Below are positions 24,252 through 34,095 of a stretch of DNA of 64,000 nt, piece by piece. The stretch comes from Deroplatys truncata (taxonomy: Eukaryota > Arthropoda > Insecta > Mantodea > Mantidae), in the NCBI GenBank assembly GCA_030765065.1, contig CM060981.1, forward strand, positions 225,749,152 to 225,813,151, written 5' to 3'. Below the pieces are notes generated by a model. That model saw nothing but the letters and a program-made list of their open reading frames with translations, was not told the origin of the DNA and did not search any database. Every line of letters begins with the position of its first letter. Position 1 is the first letter of the stretch. The position numbers and the translations under genes are program-made.

Positions 24252-25117
24252 TGCGGGAGATATGTTTCTAGGAGTATTCGTCCCACGTATGGTACAAACT
24301 TTCCGGTGGTTTTCGCCCCACGTTTACTTCATGTGTAATAACTATGTTAATGTTATTTATTTAAACATTATATTTGTAATGCCTGCGTCAGTAGTAATTT
24401 GCAGAGCACGTATCTCTTAACAGGGCTGGTACAGCTAAAGAATGAAGGCTTACAGAAATTATAATTGTACTCCACTCCCTTTATTAATCTTTCACACGAT
24501 TAAATAACACTTCACTTACGTATCCTACTATAGAGCTGTGAGATTATTGTTAATCGCACTTCTAACAAGTACGCTTTATATTATTCTCGCCGCTATGAAT
24601 TTTCATGTTTCACATTGAACCCGTACCAAACCGAACTGCTTGATTATGCTTTCTTGAGGCGTCTACCACTTGAATTTGTACATTTTCTCTATTTCTAGTT
24701 TGTGATTGGCTAAGCCTACTCCAATAAATACCTTTATTTAACTTTTAGCTTTTCTAGTTTTGATTGGCTATTTATAAACTGCTTTAAATATTACATTATT
24801 ATTGTTCCAAGAATTATTAGTAACCTTCTTAAACTTTCTAATTTATTGTTGCCTAAAGTTTACCTTATTGTTAGCAACTTTCGGCGTTTACTTTGTAATT
24901 TTGTTTGCTACGGAAAGCAGCTTGCTTCCATTCTCACAGCTCCTACATTGTTAAACTACGTAATACATTCACATAACATTATTATACATGTACATAATAA
25001 AATAAACACAATACAATATATTATATTATACACATATTGCTTTAAGGCGGGCTGTTATTAAAATTTTATATTGTATTATTAGACTGAGATCATTTAGCTG
25101 TTAATAATACTGCCTCA
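24252..25117 (-). mobile_element. Solo LTR (TGAGRCAG family)
   Basis: An 866-bp segment with TG...CA ends (minus strand TGAGGCAGTATT...). It is collinear with the solo LTR at 32638-33506. The flanks AATT (24248-24251) and AATA (25118-25121) look like a 4-bp TSD with one later change. No internal retroelement sequence remains. Confidence 0.75.
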
Positions 25118-25312
25118 AATAAAAGCATTTTCTGTTTTGGCATGTTCACTATTCTACCTTATATTTTGTTTTATATGTGGAAACTATATTGCAGAATTGT
25201 ATTTGGATCAACTGTTAAAAGTTGAGCTTGCCTTAGGATATCTAATGCCTAATAATGAAAGTCGTATGTAACATTTAGAATGACGGACCTGTACAAACAT
25301 GTCCTCTTACAG

Positions 25313-25612
25313 GGCTGCGTGGCAGTGATCAGTCTGACCTGGGTGACATCTGTGACGCTGTTTGCTGTGATGGTGCTGCCACGGGGCGGTTACTACTTCA
25401 ACCCGACAGGACTGCTTGCCTGCGATCCGTTCTTTTCGCGTCCTTCGCTGAGAATTCTTTCGTGCTGCCTGTTTTACTTCCCAACTACGATGATCCTCAT
25501 GTACTGTTACGGCTCAGCATTTCACGTCAACAAGCTGCGCCTCAAAAGGGTCGCCGCACCGGAGCAAGATATTCACTCCTCTGCCCCGACACCGCATCCC
25601 AACATCGAAAAA
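25313..25612 (+). CDS. Internal exon of a class A G-protein-coupled receptor
   Basis: This 300-bp, 100-codon exon begins right after a pyrimidine-rich acceptor (gtcctcttacag) and ends at a strong donor (AAA|GTAAGT). Both ends are in phase 0. It encodes one hydrophobic helix (about residues 2-24, 'VISLTWVTSVTLFAVMVLP'), a loop with a single Cys ('GLLACDPF') typical of extracellular loop 2, and a second helix with the Pro and Tyr pattern expected of TM5 ('CLFYFPTTMILMYCYGSAF'). A basic start of intracellular loop 3 ('NKLRLKR') follows. So it covers TM4, ECL2, TM5 and part of ICL3 of a rhodopsin-family receptor. It is clearly richer in G+C than its surroundings, as expected for a constrained exon. 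The ligand and exact receptor cannot be read from this exon; it looks like an orphan receptor. I found no other exon of the gene in the window, so the introns are long or the rest lies outside. The ATG at 25280 lies upstream of the acceptor and is not the start. Confidence 0.85.
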
Positions 25613-26167
25613 GTAAGTCATGAATGCTTCTTCACTATAAGCAACCTTACTTTTTAATTTTATATCCATCTTTTCATACATGTGGGGAACTCCACAGCAA
25701 AACACAATTAATTCAACCATTTTGTGATGGCGGCACTCCTTTGCTAACAGTAATGTACTCTGAAATACAGTTTGCATAATATTATATCAGTTTTAGTTGT
25801 CCATAAATTTATTTTAATTGCTATTTTAAATCATTTGTTATGCTTTTCTTTAAAATAATTATCTAGGCATGTTGCTGCTTGCTGTAATCAACATTTTCTC
25901 AGTACTCACATTTCATCATTATCAACTGAAGGTAAAATTCAAGATTGACTAGTTGTTTAAAATAAGCAATGTATGCATAACCCATGTAGCATACTAAAAC
26001 TTTCCTCAAAATTGTTATGCGTATAAAATGAATGAATTCCCACTAAGACTCTCCATTTTCCTTGTACTCCATGCTGCATGCTGTTCAAAAGTAGATTTCC
26101 TTACTTTAATCGAAGGTAATAGGCTTTCAGAGAGATTATGGTGTTACCATAAACCATATAATTATGG
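25613..26167 (+). other. Start of the intron downstream of the GPCR exon
   Basis: It begins GTAAGTCATG. AT-rich, with no further exon recognised. Later repeats (R8, PLE, LINE) probably lie in this intron if the next exon is downstream. Confidence 0.5.
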
Positions 26168-26991
26168 TATAACAACTTAGTAGAATCCCTCGGTCTGTGG
26201 ACTGCGCGAGTGTTCAGAAGGTTGCCCCTACCTGCTTCTCGCTTGCCTTTAACTACTGTGTTTTCTAGTTAGATATCTTAAAGAGGAAGTGGGCTGATAC
26301 GCGGTAAACTAGTGTCATGTCACTGTTGTGAACACAGCAATTTTATAGTGTTGAAAAATTTAATAGATCTTGTTTACATCGTGATAACGCAAAATCTAAA
26401 ATCTTTATTGTAAGAGGTATGTTAAATAGCGCAGTTTTGAGATGGAGCTGATCTGTAATTGGTCTCCCTGTAAAAAAAATAAAACTGATAGTTTTCTTTG
26501 TAAAACTTCAATTTAAATAATTTGTATTATGAAAATCAATCAGCAAGGAACTTTTTACCTTGAAGAGATAGATGGGGTGTGAAGGTTATGAAATACCCTA
26601 AAAAGTGTGAATTAACTTTTGGAAGATATCCCATGATAATACCTCATTTATGTGAAATGCTGTTGCTGGTTATATGCAAACATTTGTTTTCACACCCGCT
26701 GCACCTTGCTCTTTGCGTGGTCTGTCACAGAAATTCACAAACACAGCATTTTTGTTGCAATGCGCTTGTATCTTTAGTCCTGCCTCCATACATGGATTGT
26801 TACAAAGTGGTGTGATAAGTGCTTTTATGAGAATAAAATAAAACACGGGCTAGGTGAAATTATGCGTTGGTGCTTCAGCAGCGACTCATGCAGTGTAGGA
26901 TAGGCATGCCCGCCCAAGGCAGTTAGAGAGGGGAAATACATGACCAGGTGTGTTACCCCTCCCAAGGGTCTTTCTAAGTTCTTGAACTATA
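26168..26991 (+). repeat. R8 interspersed repeat, copy 2
   Basis: Collinear with 12373-13204. It starts TATAACAACTTAGTAGAATC, and its end read inward is TATAGTTCAAGAACTTAG, which supports short imperfect terminal inverted repeats. The PLE-derived dimer is inserted at its right edge. Confidence 0.7.
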
Positions 26992-27085
26992 GATATATTG
27001 AGTAAGCGTAGGCTTTCAGGCCGGTGTTCGTAATTCTAAGAGTCTTCCGTGCTGATTTGCCGTGGTCTGCTGGAGTAATTGGATC

Positions 27086-27126
27086 CAGACGATTCGTCCA
27101 CTACTGCGGTGGACATCATTGGTGGC
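27086..27126 (-). ncRNA. Decayed hammerhead motif in the left PLE arm
   Basis: Read on the minus strand, the stem II hairpin GTCCACCGCAGTAGTGGAC is intact. The core reads CCAATGA where the consensus is CUGANGA, and GAAT where it is GAAA, so catalysis is not expected. Confidence 0.6.
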
Positions 27127-27175
27127 GTGGCCGAAGTCTTCTTGGTGAAGGTACACTTGTGTCTAAGGCGTCGAC

Positions 27176-28371
27176 TTTTTTTTATTTTTTTTATGTGGTC
27201 CGCCACACCAGGTGACGATCATCCGAAAGGGATATACATCGTCTCCCCTACCATGCACTAACTACTCTACGGTGATGGAAGGGAAAGTCGAAGGTAAACT
27301 GGTGTCCGGTACCGCCGAAGCAAACCGAATGTTAGTGGGTGATTTCTAAAAAGGCGCCTGCATACAAGAGAGTATGCAGACAGAGTGGAGGTTAGGTACT
27401 GGCCTTGGCATAGCCCAGACCAGGAACCTATGGTTAGTGGTGGTAGTCATGCTCATGCTAAGAGGATTGAGGTGTTAGGTGTCATGCCAAGTAATCAGTT
27501 ATGGTACGTACGGTTTATGATGGCTTCGACCGGAGAGGGAGCCAAGGTGGTTCATCTTCAGCGTGCTGCTGATGGTCCTGCAATAAAGGGGGATGGGAAA
27601 GGGTATATACATGAGGAAAGGGAGTGAGCATCTTATTTACACAGGGATGTATGTATATTTTTGTTTATTTATTTACTATAATAATCCTTTTTTATTGTTA
27701 TTAATTTTTATTAGTTTTATTTCATTCTTTCTGTCGCTCCCAGTCTACCTTAAGAAAGGCGCTGCAGGAGCTACTGTTCTACGTGACTGCCTTAGAAGGC
27801 AGTGTGCTAAGAGTTGAGTTCCTCTTCTGTACATGCCGCTCATGTCCTGGTGGGTGCCGTGGTCGTCGTAGGTGTGGGGCTGCCCTTTCACCCCGTTCCG
27901 CCCGGGGTCTTCAAGGCTTCTGCTGTGTGTGTGGTCTCAATTTGGCACTAGGCTGTTAAGGTATTCAATGATGGCTGTGTTATCTTCATTGGAATGACGG
28001 TTTAAGGGGATTTTCCTGTCGAACAGCGATAGTGGCCGTTTGTGTTTGTCTGCGCTGGCGTCATATTGACCTAGATTTCGAATGTGGGGATTTCTGCTGG
28101 TTTGGGCTTGTTTGTACATGTCAGCAGCAAGCTTCTTGATAAATTCCTCTATGGTATGCATTCTGGTGTCATCATGACGTAAGTCCAATGGGACTGCTTT
28201 TGGTACCTTCGCAATTATTCTTAGAGCTTTGTTTTGTAGCACATGAAGGCTTTTGATATGTGTCGGTGCGCAGTGGCCCCACGCTGGTGCGGCGTATGTC
28301 ATAACTGGCCTAATTAGGCTTTTGTAAAGTGTCAGTCCCATATACTGGCTCACCGTGCTTTTGAGCCAGCA
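27176..28371 (-). mobile_element. Jockey-like LINE, 5'-truncated, inside the PLE dimer
   Basis: The insert runs from a coding fragment at the high end to a poly(A) tract, seen as T-rich sequence at about 27175-27192 on the plus strand. The right PLE arm reads 'ataccgcatcccggacagtc' uninterrupted where the left arm has this insert, so the junctions are at about 28371 and 27176. A second A-rich stretch at 27690-27735 leaves open that the true 3' end is there and that 27193-27690 is a separate insertion. No TSD was identified. Confidence 0.6.
27937..28353 (-). pseudogene. Jockey-clade LINE ORF2, C-terminal fragment
   Basis: A 138-codon open frame keeps the segment just after the reverse-transcriptase domain: 'LYKSLIRPVMTYAAPAWG', 'LHVLQNKALRIIAKVP' and 'MHTIEEFIKKLA'. 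This block is characteristic of Jockey-clade non-LTR retrotransposons. The RT catalytic motifs and endonuclease are absent because the copy is truncated at its 5' end. The first codon of the open frame is GTG and is not a real start. Confidence 0.8.
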
Positions 28372-28618
28372 TATAGGATGCGGTATTTATACACGGGGGG
28401 TCTTCTCTGATTGGCTCGGGGCTCGCCGAGGCAGTGCGGTAGGTGGGAGGGGCCTAGCTGCATACTCGGCTGCATGCAGTCAAACAACGCGAACCAATCA
28501 GAATCTAGTAGCGCTGAGTATGCAGCTAGGCCCATCCCACCTACCGCACTGCCTCAGCGAGCCCCGAGCCAATCAGAGAAGACCCCCCGTGTATAAATAC
28601 CGCATCCCGGACAGTCGA
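28372..28618. repeat. Palindrome of PLE promoter regions
   Basis: Arms 28372-28478 and about 28512-28618 are near-perfect inverted repeats around a ~33-bp loop. Each arm carries 'cgtgtataaataccgcatcc' (TATA box) or its complement, and a 'gattggctcggggctcg' CCAAT-type motif. This is the centre of the inverted dimer. Confidence 0.8.
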
Positions 28619-28662
28619 CGCCTCAGACACAACTGTACCTTCACCAAGAAGACTTCGACCAC

Positions 28663-28704
28663 GCCACCGATGATGTCCACCGCAGTAGTGGACGAAACGT
28701 CTGG
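28663..28704 (+). ncRNA. Hammerhead-like motif with one core change
   Basis: The hairpin GTCCACCGCAGTAGTGGAC is followed by GAAA and CGTC. The 5' core reads CCGATGA where active hammerheads have CUGAUGA, so the invariant U4 is C. It is probably inactive or weak. Confidence 0.6.
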
Positions 28705-28770
28705 ATCCAATTACTCCAGCAGACCACGGCAAATCAGCCCGAAAGACTCTTTTAGAATTATAGATATATT

Positions 28771-29921
28771 CTTATTTTATTGCTCTATTATTGTTTGTCT
28801 GCTCATTTTCCAAAATACATGCACAATTATAAAGGCACAGTATTAGAAATGACAATGTAATTTACTGTTCTAGAAAGTTTACTGTAATCTAGTTATGCAA
28901 AATAATGTCATGCTTATATAGGTGACAGTTTCAGTTTCTATTGAAATATGAAACGTGCTGCCTTCTTTTAGTCCAATCATTATCTGTCTTCTCTCCTCGA
29001 AAAAGTGAAGAAGGAATAAAGTGTTAAAGCCAGTAAATAATGTCTTTATCTCCATCCTAACACCTAAGGCCACTGGGTCTTAATTTGGTTACGCATATTC
29101 AGGTTGCCTATACACGCATATGAGATCTATAAATCCTTTCTATTTTATCGCTCAATCGTTAACATTTATTTAGGCCATTCAGATGAGGCAGTATCAGACT
29201 AGCTAGGGTCAAGTGACAGACAATTGTGGCATTTTTATCAAGAATAAACCCTATTTTAAATCCTGGGAAGTTTGGCAAACTTTTTGTAGGTAACCACTTA
29301 TGTTTCCTAAATAAATGAGAGAAACCTTTATTCACAAAGCTAATCTGAGTGATGAGATATTATAACGTATGAGCCAGATTAACTTACATTATTTTCTAAA
29401 GTCATTACTTCACATGATGCAACACAGAATATATAGAACTGTGTCATTTAGCACCAGTCATTTCCTTTGGTTTCATGTGGGTAGTTGATGTGAACTAAGA
29501 GAGCAAAGGCTATCTCTCCATATTTGGTCATGTCCTGTGTGGAGGCGGGTACCCATGGCATAAAAATCCCTCCATAAATCAATGGACAGGGCTCTCTTGA
29601 TAGAAGCATTACAGAGGGTATGTCCAAGGCACTACCCAAATAATAGGCTATCCAGGATATCATCCACACCCAAGCATGGTATCCGACTTTACATCTGCTC
29701 AATACGGTAATCTGCCACTAAATATTTGTAGTCTCAGTGAAACAGATTGGTTTGCTTGCATACTATTGTGTTCCCTATTTTCAGTTACTGTTATTGAATT
29801 TATACATTTTTATAGGTTATGTCTTGAAGACATGAGTGCTCTCCCAAACCTAAATTCACCCACGCTTCGAAAGGTCACGTCCTCAACCCCTTCAAATTAA
29901 GGGCGCGACAATATTTTATAC
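28771..29921. other. No gene recognised
   Basis: AT-rich. A possible short exon at 29816-29870 was considered and rejected. Confidence 0.4.
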
Positions 29922-29924
29922 TGT

Positions 29925-31155
29925 AGGGTGTCCCTAAAGACATAATTCTTAATTTAGTAATAAAACCCATAATTTATTTGAAAATTGTTAATATGAATCA
30001 CAAAGACTGTGATTAAACATGAAAAAAAGAAGTCCTCCACGGCTTCGTCTGCACACATCCACTCTGTGGACAAAGTTTTCAACGACTGTAGAGCAAACTT
30101 CCCCTTGAATTTCACGTCTAATTTCTGCCTTGAGTTGGCGGATGGTTCGTAGATTGTTCACATAAACACAAGATTTGACATACCCCACAAAAAATAATCA
30201 CATTGTGTCAAATCACACGATTTCGGTGGCCAGTTCTGATCGCGCAGGGATGACACACGTAGGGAATCTTTCTCTCAGCGACCTGGTTATGTCAACGGCA
30301 GTGTGGTAGGTTGTCCCATCCTGTTGGAACCACAAGCCTTTCACATTAAATTCTTGCAATTGCAGACATAAAAACTGTATTATAATGTGGGATAATAATC
30401 ACCATTCACTATCACTGCTTTTCCAGTCTCGTCTTCAAAAAGAATATGGCCTAATTAGTCCGTCAGCCCATAATCCGCACCAAACAGTGACACGTTCTGC
30501 ATACACTTCTCACGGACGTGCGAGGATTCTCTGTGCCCCAAATTCATCAGTTTTGTTTATTTACATAATAATTAAGCTGGAAGTATGCCTTGTCACTAAA
30601 TATTATTTTCTTATTAAAATCACTGGAATTCTTGTTTGATGAATAACTAATTGCCATCAAATGGTCCATCGGCTTCAGCTCTTGAGTTAGTCGGATCTTA
30701 AAGAATGCAAATGCAGATCTTTGGTTAAAATTCACTGAAAACTGCTTTTCGAAATGCCAAATTATTGGGAACGACGGCGAATGGACATAATTGGGCTCGT
30801 AGCAACGCTCTGTCCAACTAGGGCGACATTCTCTGCCGATCGACGAGGACGAGGTGATTTGATTTTCATTGTCAATTCTGTATCTTCAAATTTCCATGCG
30901 AGTCTATGCACTGTTGACACATTAGGCGCATTTCGCCTACCAAAACTTACGCGAAGTCTGCGAACGGTCTCTGCATAGCATTCACCGTACTTGTAATGCA
31001 CTTTCAAAATCTGAATGCGTTAATCCTTCGTGTATCGCTCCATTTTAGCTGATTACCATACGCACAAATAACAACTGCTTGAATTTCACGTCCGGCAAAC
31101 TAACAAACTGAAAGAGGCGCGCAATTTAAAAAGTGCGTTCTTTTTGGGATATCCT
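29925..31155 (-). mobile_element. Tc1/mariner-superfamily transposon, decayed
   Basis: The ends are inverted: AGGGTGTCCCTAAAGA at the left, and AGGATATCCCAAAAAGA read inward from the right. The ~1.23 kb between them is filled by one broken transposase gene on the minus strand. No clear TSD remains. Confidence 0.75.
29988..31043 (-). pseudogene. Transposase pseudogene with insect-type N-terminal HTH
   Basis: The minus-strand start near 31043 (ATG) meets a TAA six codons later. The frame then continues with 'ECYAETVRRLRVSFGRRNAP' and 'SPRPRRSAENVA', the N-terminal helix-turn-helix region of a large insect transposase group. The middle (30735-30547) keeps 'KIRLTQELKPMDHL', 'DFNKKIIFSDKAYF' and 'NYYVNKQN'; the first catalytic Asp is in IIFSD. 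The C-terminal block (30188-29988) keeps 'GYVKSCVYVNNLRTIRQLKA' and 'FVHRVDVCRRSRGG'. Segments fall in different frames and the second-Asp region is not recognisable, so it is inactive. Confidence 0.85.
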
Positions 31156-31969
31156 TTATTTTAATTCTTAGTTCGTCCTACTACATTATTAATTAACGTA
31201 TTAAGAATTCTAGCTACAGATTAAATAGAATCACTTGTTTATTTTAGAGGAAATCCTTATTTCAAAAAAATTATGACTATGAGAGTTATAGAAAACTATT
31301 AACAACATATGAAATACGGTCATTCATATTGACACTGTGAAAACTATACAGGAAGGATAGTGACACAAATACAGATGTCCAGTTTTGAGATAAAAGCAAA
31401 ATAGTCTATTAAACGACAAACTATTAGAGGATTATTTTACAATTATCGCCACCAGGTAGCAGGAGTGTCACTATTAATCCAAACACTTTTGAGTATTAGC
31501 AACAAAAGAAGACTGTCACGTTTTCAGTCGAGCCAAGGGTTCATGCAAGGAGCACGTAATTTTAAAGAAGAACGACCTAATCCGTGGCAATCTGGCGTTC
31601 AGTGGTTTATTCAAGAGCCGTGACATTTAAGGTGTTGTCGCAGTGTTATAGAACACATAATTAAAATTCTTGTTCTTAATTTGCCATAACAATGTATTAT
31701 TTTAAAAAGTGTCAATTTTCTTAATTTTAGTGAATGAAATGAACCTGTATAGAAGCATATCATTAATATTTCCAATACTTGTGCCAATATTCTATTAAAT
31801 ATGACCCCTTCATTTCTTTCTTCCATACAAAGAATTAAAGCTAGTCTAAAGATGGTAGGAAAACCTACATCTACAAGCAGAGTTTCGAAAGTACACTTTC
31901 TTTAAATAAGAAATCTTTTGCAGAAAAATTCGTTGTTGACTAACAATATGATTGCCTTAGATTTGAGAG
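31156..31969. other. No gene recognised
   Basis: AT-rich, short frames only. Confidence 0.4.
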
Positions 31970-32350
31970 GAACAGATGGAAATCATCCCACGTGTTAGAG
32001 ATCACGTCGTAGCACTCTATTCATCCGAAACCACAATTGTGGGGCTGTGACAAAGATGGAGCGCATAGTGGAGGTAAACCCATCGCTCATCTTCACACAC
32101 ACTATGAACCGACTGCCATTTATTCTCGAATATTTCATGAAGAGTTCAACTTATTATTCTTCATCCCTAAAAAGGATAAATGCGGGCATTGTGTCGCATG
32201 TTCGAACGCCAAAAGAAATTGAGAAAGATAAATTGGAGAATAACTACCAAATGCATTTAAGTAAGACAAACCTGATGCGAGATAAAGGCAAAGGATAAGA
32301 AGGGTATGTAGCAGCTGAGTTTGAGCCTGGAGCAGTTCTTCCCTGCCCAA
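31970..32350 (+). pseudogene. Fragment of a transposon-type Cys protein (FxIPKKDxCxxC)
   Basis: Two overlapping frames together spell parts of one protein: 'YSRIFHEEFNLLFFIPKKDK' then 'CGHCVACSNAKRN' in one frame, and 'KEIEKDKLENNYQMHLSKTN' in the next. A C-x2-C pair following an IPKKD motif and an acidic/basic helical segment is a pattern that I associate with uncharacterised proteins of insect repeats. A frameshift lies near 32215. Its function and transposon superfamily are not known to me. Confidence 0.4.
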
Positions 32351-32637
32351 TCCTTTTGGAAAGGCAAAATCAGAATGAAATATTCAATGCCATAGCCAGA
32401 TTTGAACCATGGATCTTTCGGTTTCCGTTTGGTTACTCTAACTCAGTTACTATGGCAACATGCCGGCACGACATTCCACGCCTTGTGTGAAAGACAATTA
32501 ATTACCATTGATTGACGTAATAGTTGTTTAAAATATGAAGCTCGGGGCTTAAAGAAGTTACGACATTATAAGTCGCCATTGGAGTATGTCATCTCAGAAT
32601 GAATTTGAGATTTCCTTTTGGTTTACCGGGAAAAATG

Positions 32638-33506
32638 TGAAGTAGGTTTTATTTTAGGAGTTGTATTGTTATACCACGTATGGAACAAACTTTCCGGTGG
32701 TCTTCACCCCAATGTTCACTTTCCGGTGGCCTTCGCCCCCAAGTTTACTTTCCGGTGGCCTTTGCCCCAAGTTTACTTTCAACTTTGTATTTTAATGTTT
32801 CATTAAATATTATATATATATATATACATTTATGTTTGCCTCGACTGCGTCAGTATTAATTTGTAGAAACATGTATTTCTTAACAGGGGGTGATGCGGCT
32901 AAAGAATGTAGGCTTACACAAATTATAATTTTTACTTCACTCCTTTTATCAATCCTTCACACGATTAAATAACACTTCACTGATATAGAGAGCTGCGAGA
33001 TTATTTATTAATTACTTGCACTTTTTAACACGTAAACTTTCTCTCCGTAATGAATTTTCGTCTGAATACGTATTAAACTTCTCGAGGACGCGTCTTGCGT
33101 CCGGTTAGGAACGCTATCTACTAGAACTGGCGCCTAAATTTGTGCAATTTGCTCTATTTTAGTTTCTGATTGGCTAATCCTACTCCAATAGAATACTTTT
33201 ATTTAACTTAAGCTTTTTTCTGGTTGCTGATTGGCTATTCATATACTGTCTCAAAAATTAATTATTGTTCTCCAAGAATTACTAGTAGCATTATTAAACT
33301 TTCTAATTCATTATTGCCTCAAGGTTACCTCATTATTAGCGACCGTTGTCCTAAATTCTCACAGCTCCTACATTACTAAATTACGTAATACATTCACATA
33401 ACATTATTATGCTATTTATACACATATTGCTCTAAGACGGGCTGTTATTGTATTTTATATTATATAACTAGACTGAAATCATTCAAGTGTTAAAAATACT
33501 GTCTCA
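32638..33506 (-). mobile_element. Solo LTR (TGAGRCAG family) with AATG duplication
   Basis: The 869-bp segment has TG...CA ends and is flanked by AATG (32634-32637 and 33507-33510). It is collinear with 24252-25117. On the minus strand it begins TGAGACAGTATTTTTAACAC. A 29-bp repeat lies near its minus-strand 3' end. Its insertion point in the SINE array is shown by the uninterrupted match at 19240-19262. Confidence 0.85.
32689..32780. repeat. 29-bp tandem repeat, about 3 units
   Basis: ACTTTCCGGTGG recurs at 32689, 32718 and 32747, each followed by a C-rich 'cttcgcccc' variant, and a partial unit starts at 32775. The related LTR at 24.3 kb has a single unit, so the expansion is specific to this copy. 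Confidence 0.85.
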
Positions 33507-33690
33507 AATGCGAGTCAGTTCGGGAATTTAATGTCGTGCCGGCATGTTTCCATTGTAACTTAGTTGGTTAGAGCAGCCAGAAAGAAACCGGAAGATCCGT
33601 GTTTAAAATCCCGGCTATGGAATTGAATTTTTCAGTCTGATTCTACCTTTTCAACCTTGTCCTACGCACGGGGTGTAGAATACTTCATTA

Positions 33691-34095
33691 CTATGTATTC
33701 AGTGTTTTAGCTGTTGGTGAGAGAGCCCTTACAAGCAGGTAGGCGATTAGCTACTGGAAGGACGTACTGCTTACTTGGTATGGGGGAAGTGAGGGATAAA
33801 GATGCGCGATAGTGATATACTGATAGCTGTTTTCCACTGCACGCCCGCGTTCGGCACGAGTTCAGCATACTCTGTACCCTTTCCAACAGCTAAAGCGCTG
33901 TGTTTCAGAAATAAGCCACCCACCCCACTGGTTTAAACCGTTGTTGAATATACAATACCATAGATATCCGTTTTGTTATGTGTCTACGGTGAGTGTCTTC
34001 AACTTTACCATATCATTGAATATGATATAATGATGTTGAATACTATATTTGGAATGAAGGTGAAGCTCCCAGGAGCCTGTGAAATGTTTTAATAT
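33691..34095. other. No gene recognised
   Basis: About 400 bp without recognisable features. Confidence 0.4.

Larger units (their letters stand above)
27000..28758. mobile_element. PLE-derived inverted dimer of terminal repeats, 12-bp TSD
   Basis: The unit is flanked by the perfect repeat TATAGATATATT (26988-26999 and 28759-28770). The left arm (27000-27175 plus 28372-28478) and right arm (about 28512-28758) are inverted copies of one PLE-type terminal repeat. Each contains CCAAT-like and TATAAATA promoter motifs and a hammerhead-like motif, with 3' ends facing outward. No RT or GIY-YIG coding sequence is present. A LINE fragment interrupts the left arm. Confidence 0.75.
32385..33690. mobile_element. 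Family D SINE array split by a solo LTR
   Basis: The region 32388-32470 contains the head in antisense (GGATCTTTCGG ... ATGGCAACATGCCGGCA). The stretch 32500-32637 matches the linker at 19160-19240. The stretch 33511-33690 carries a plus-strand head with TTAGTTGGTTAGAGCAGCC and GTGTTTAAAATCCCGGC. The LTR at 32638-33506 lies between. Confidence 0.6.

Noticed and set aside
28355..28846. 163-codon frame on the plus strand
   Set aside because: It reads through the palindromic PLE terminal repeats and hammerhead motif; the repetition in the protein reflects the inverted repeat.
29816..29870. Possible GPCR downstream exon after 'cattttataggttatg'
   Set aside because: The upstream exon ends in phase 0, and in phase 0 this stretch meets a TGA after three codons.
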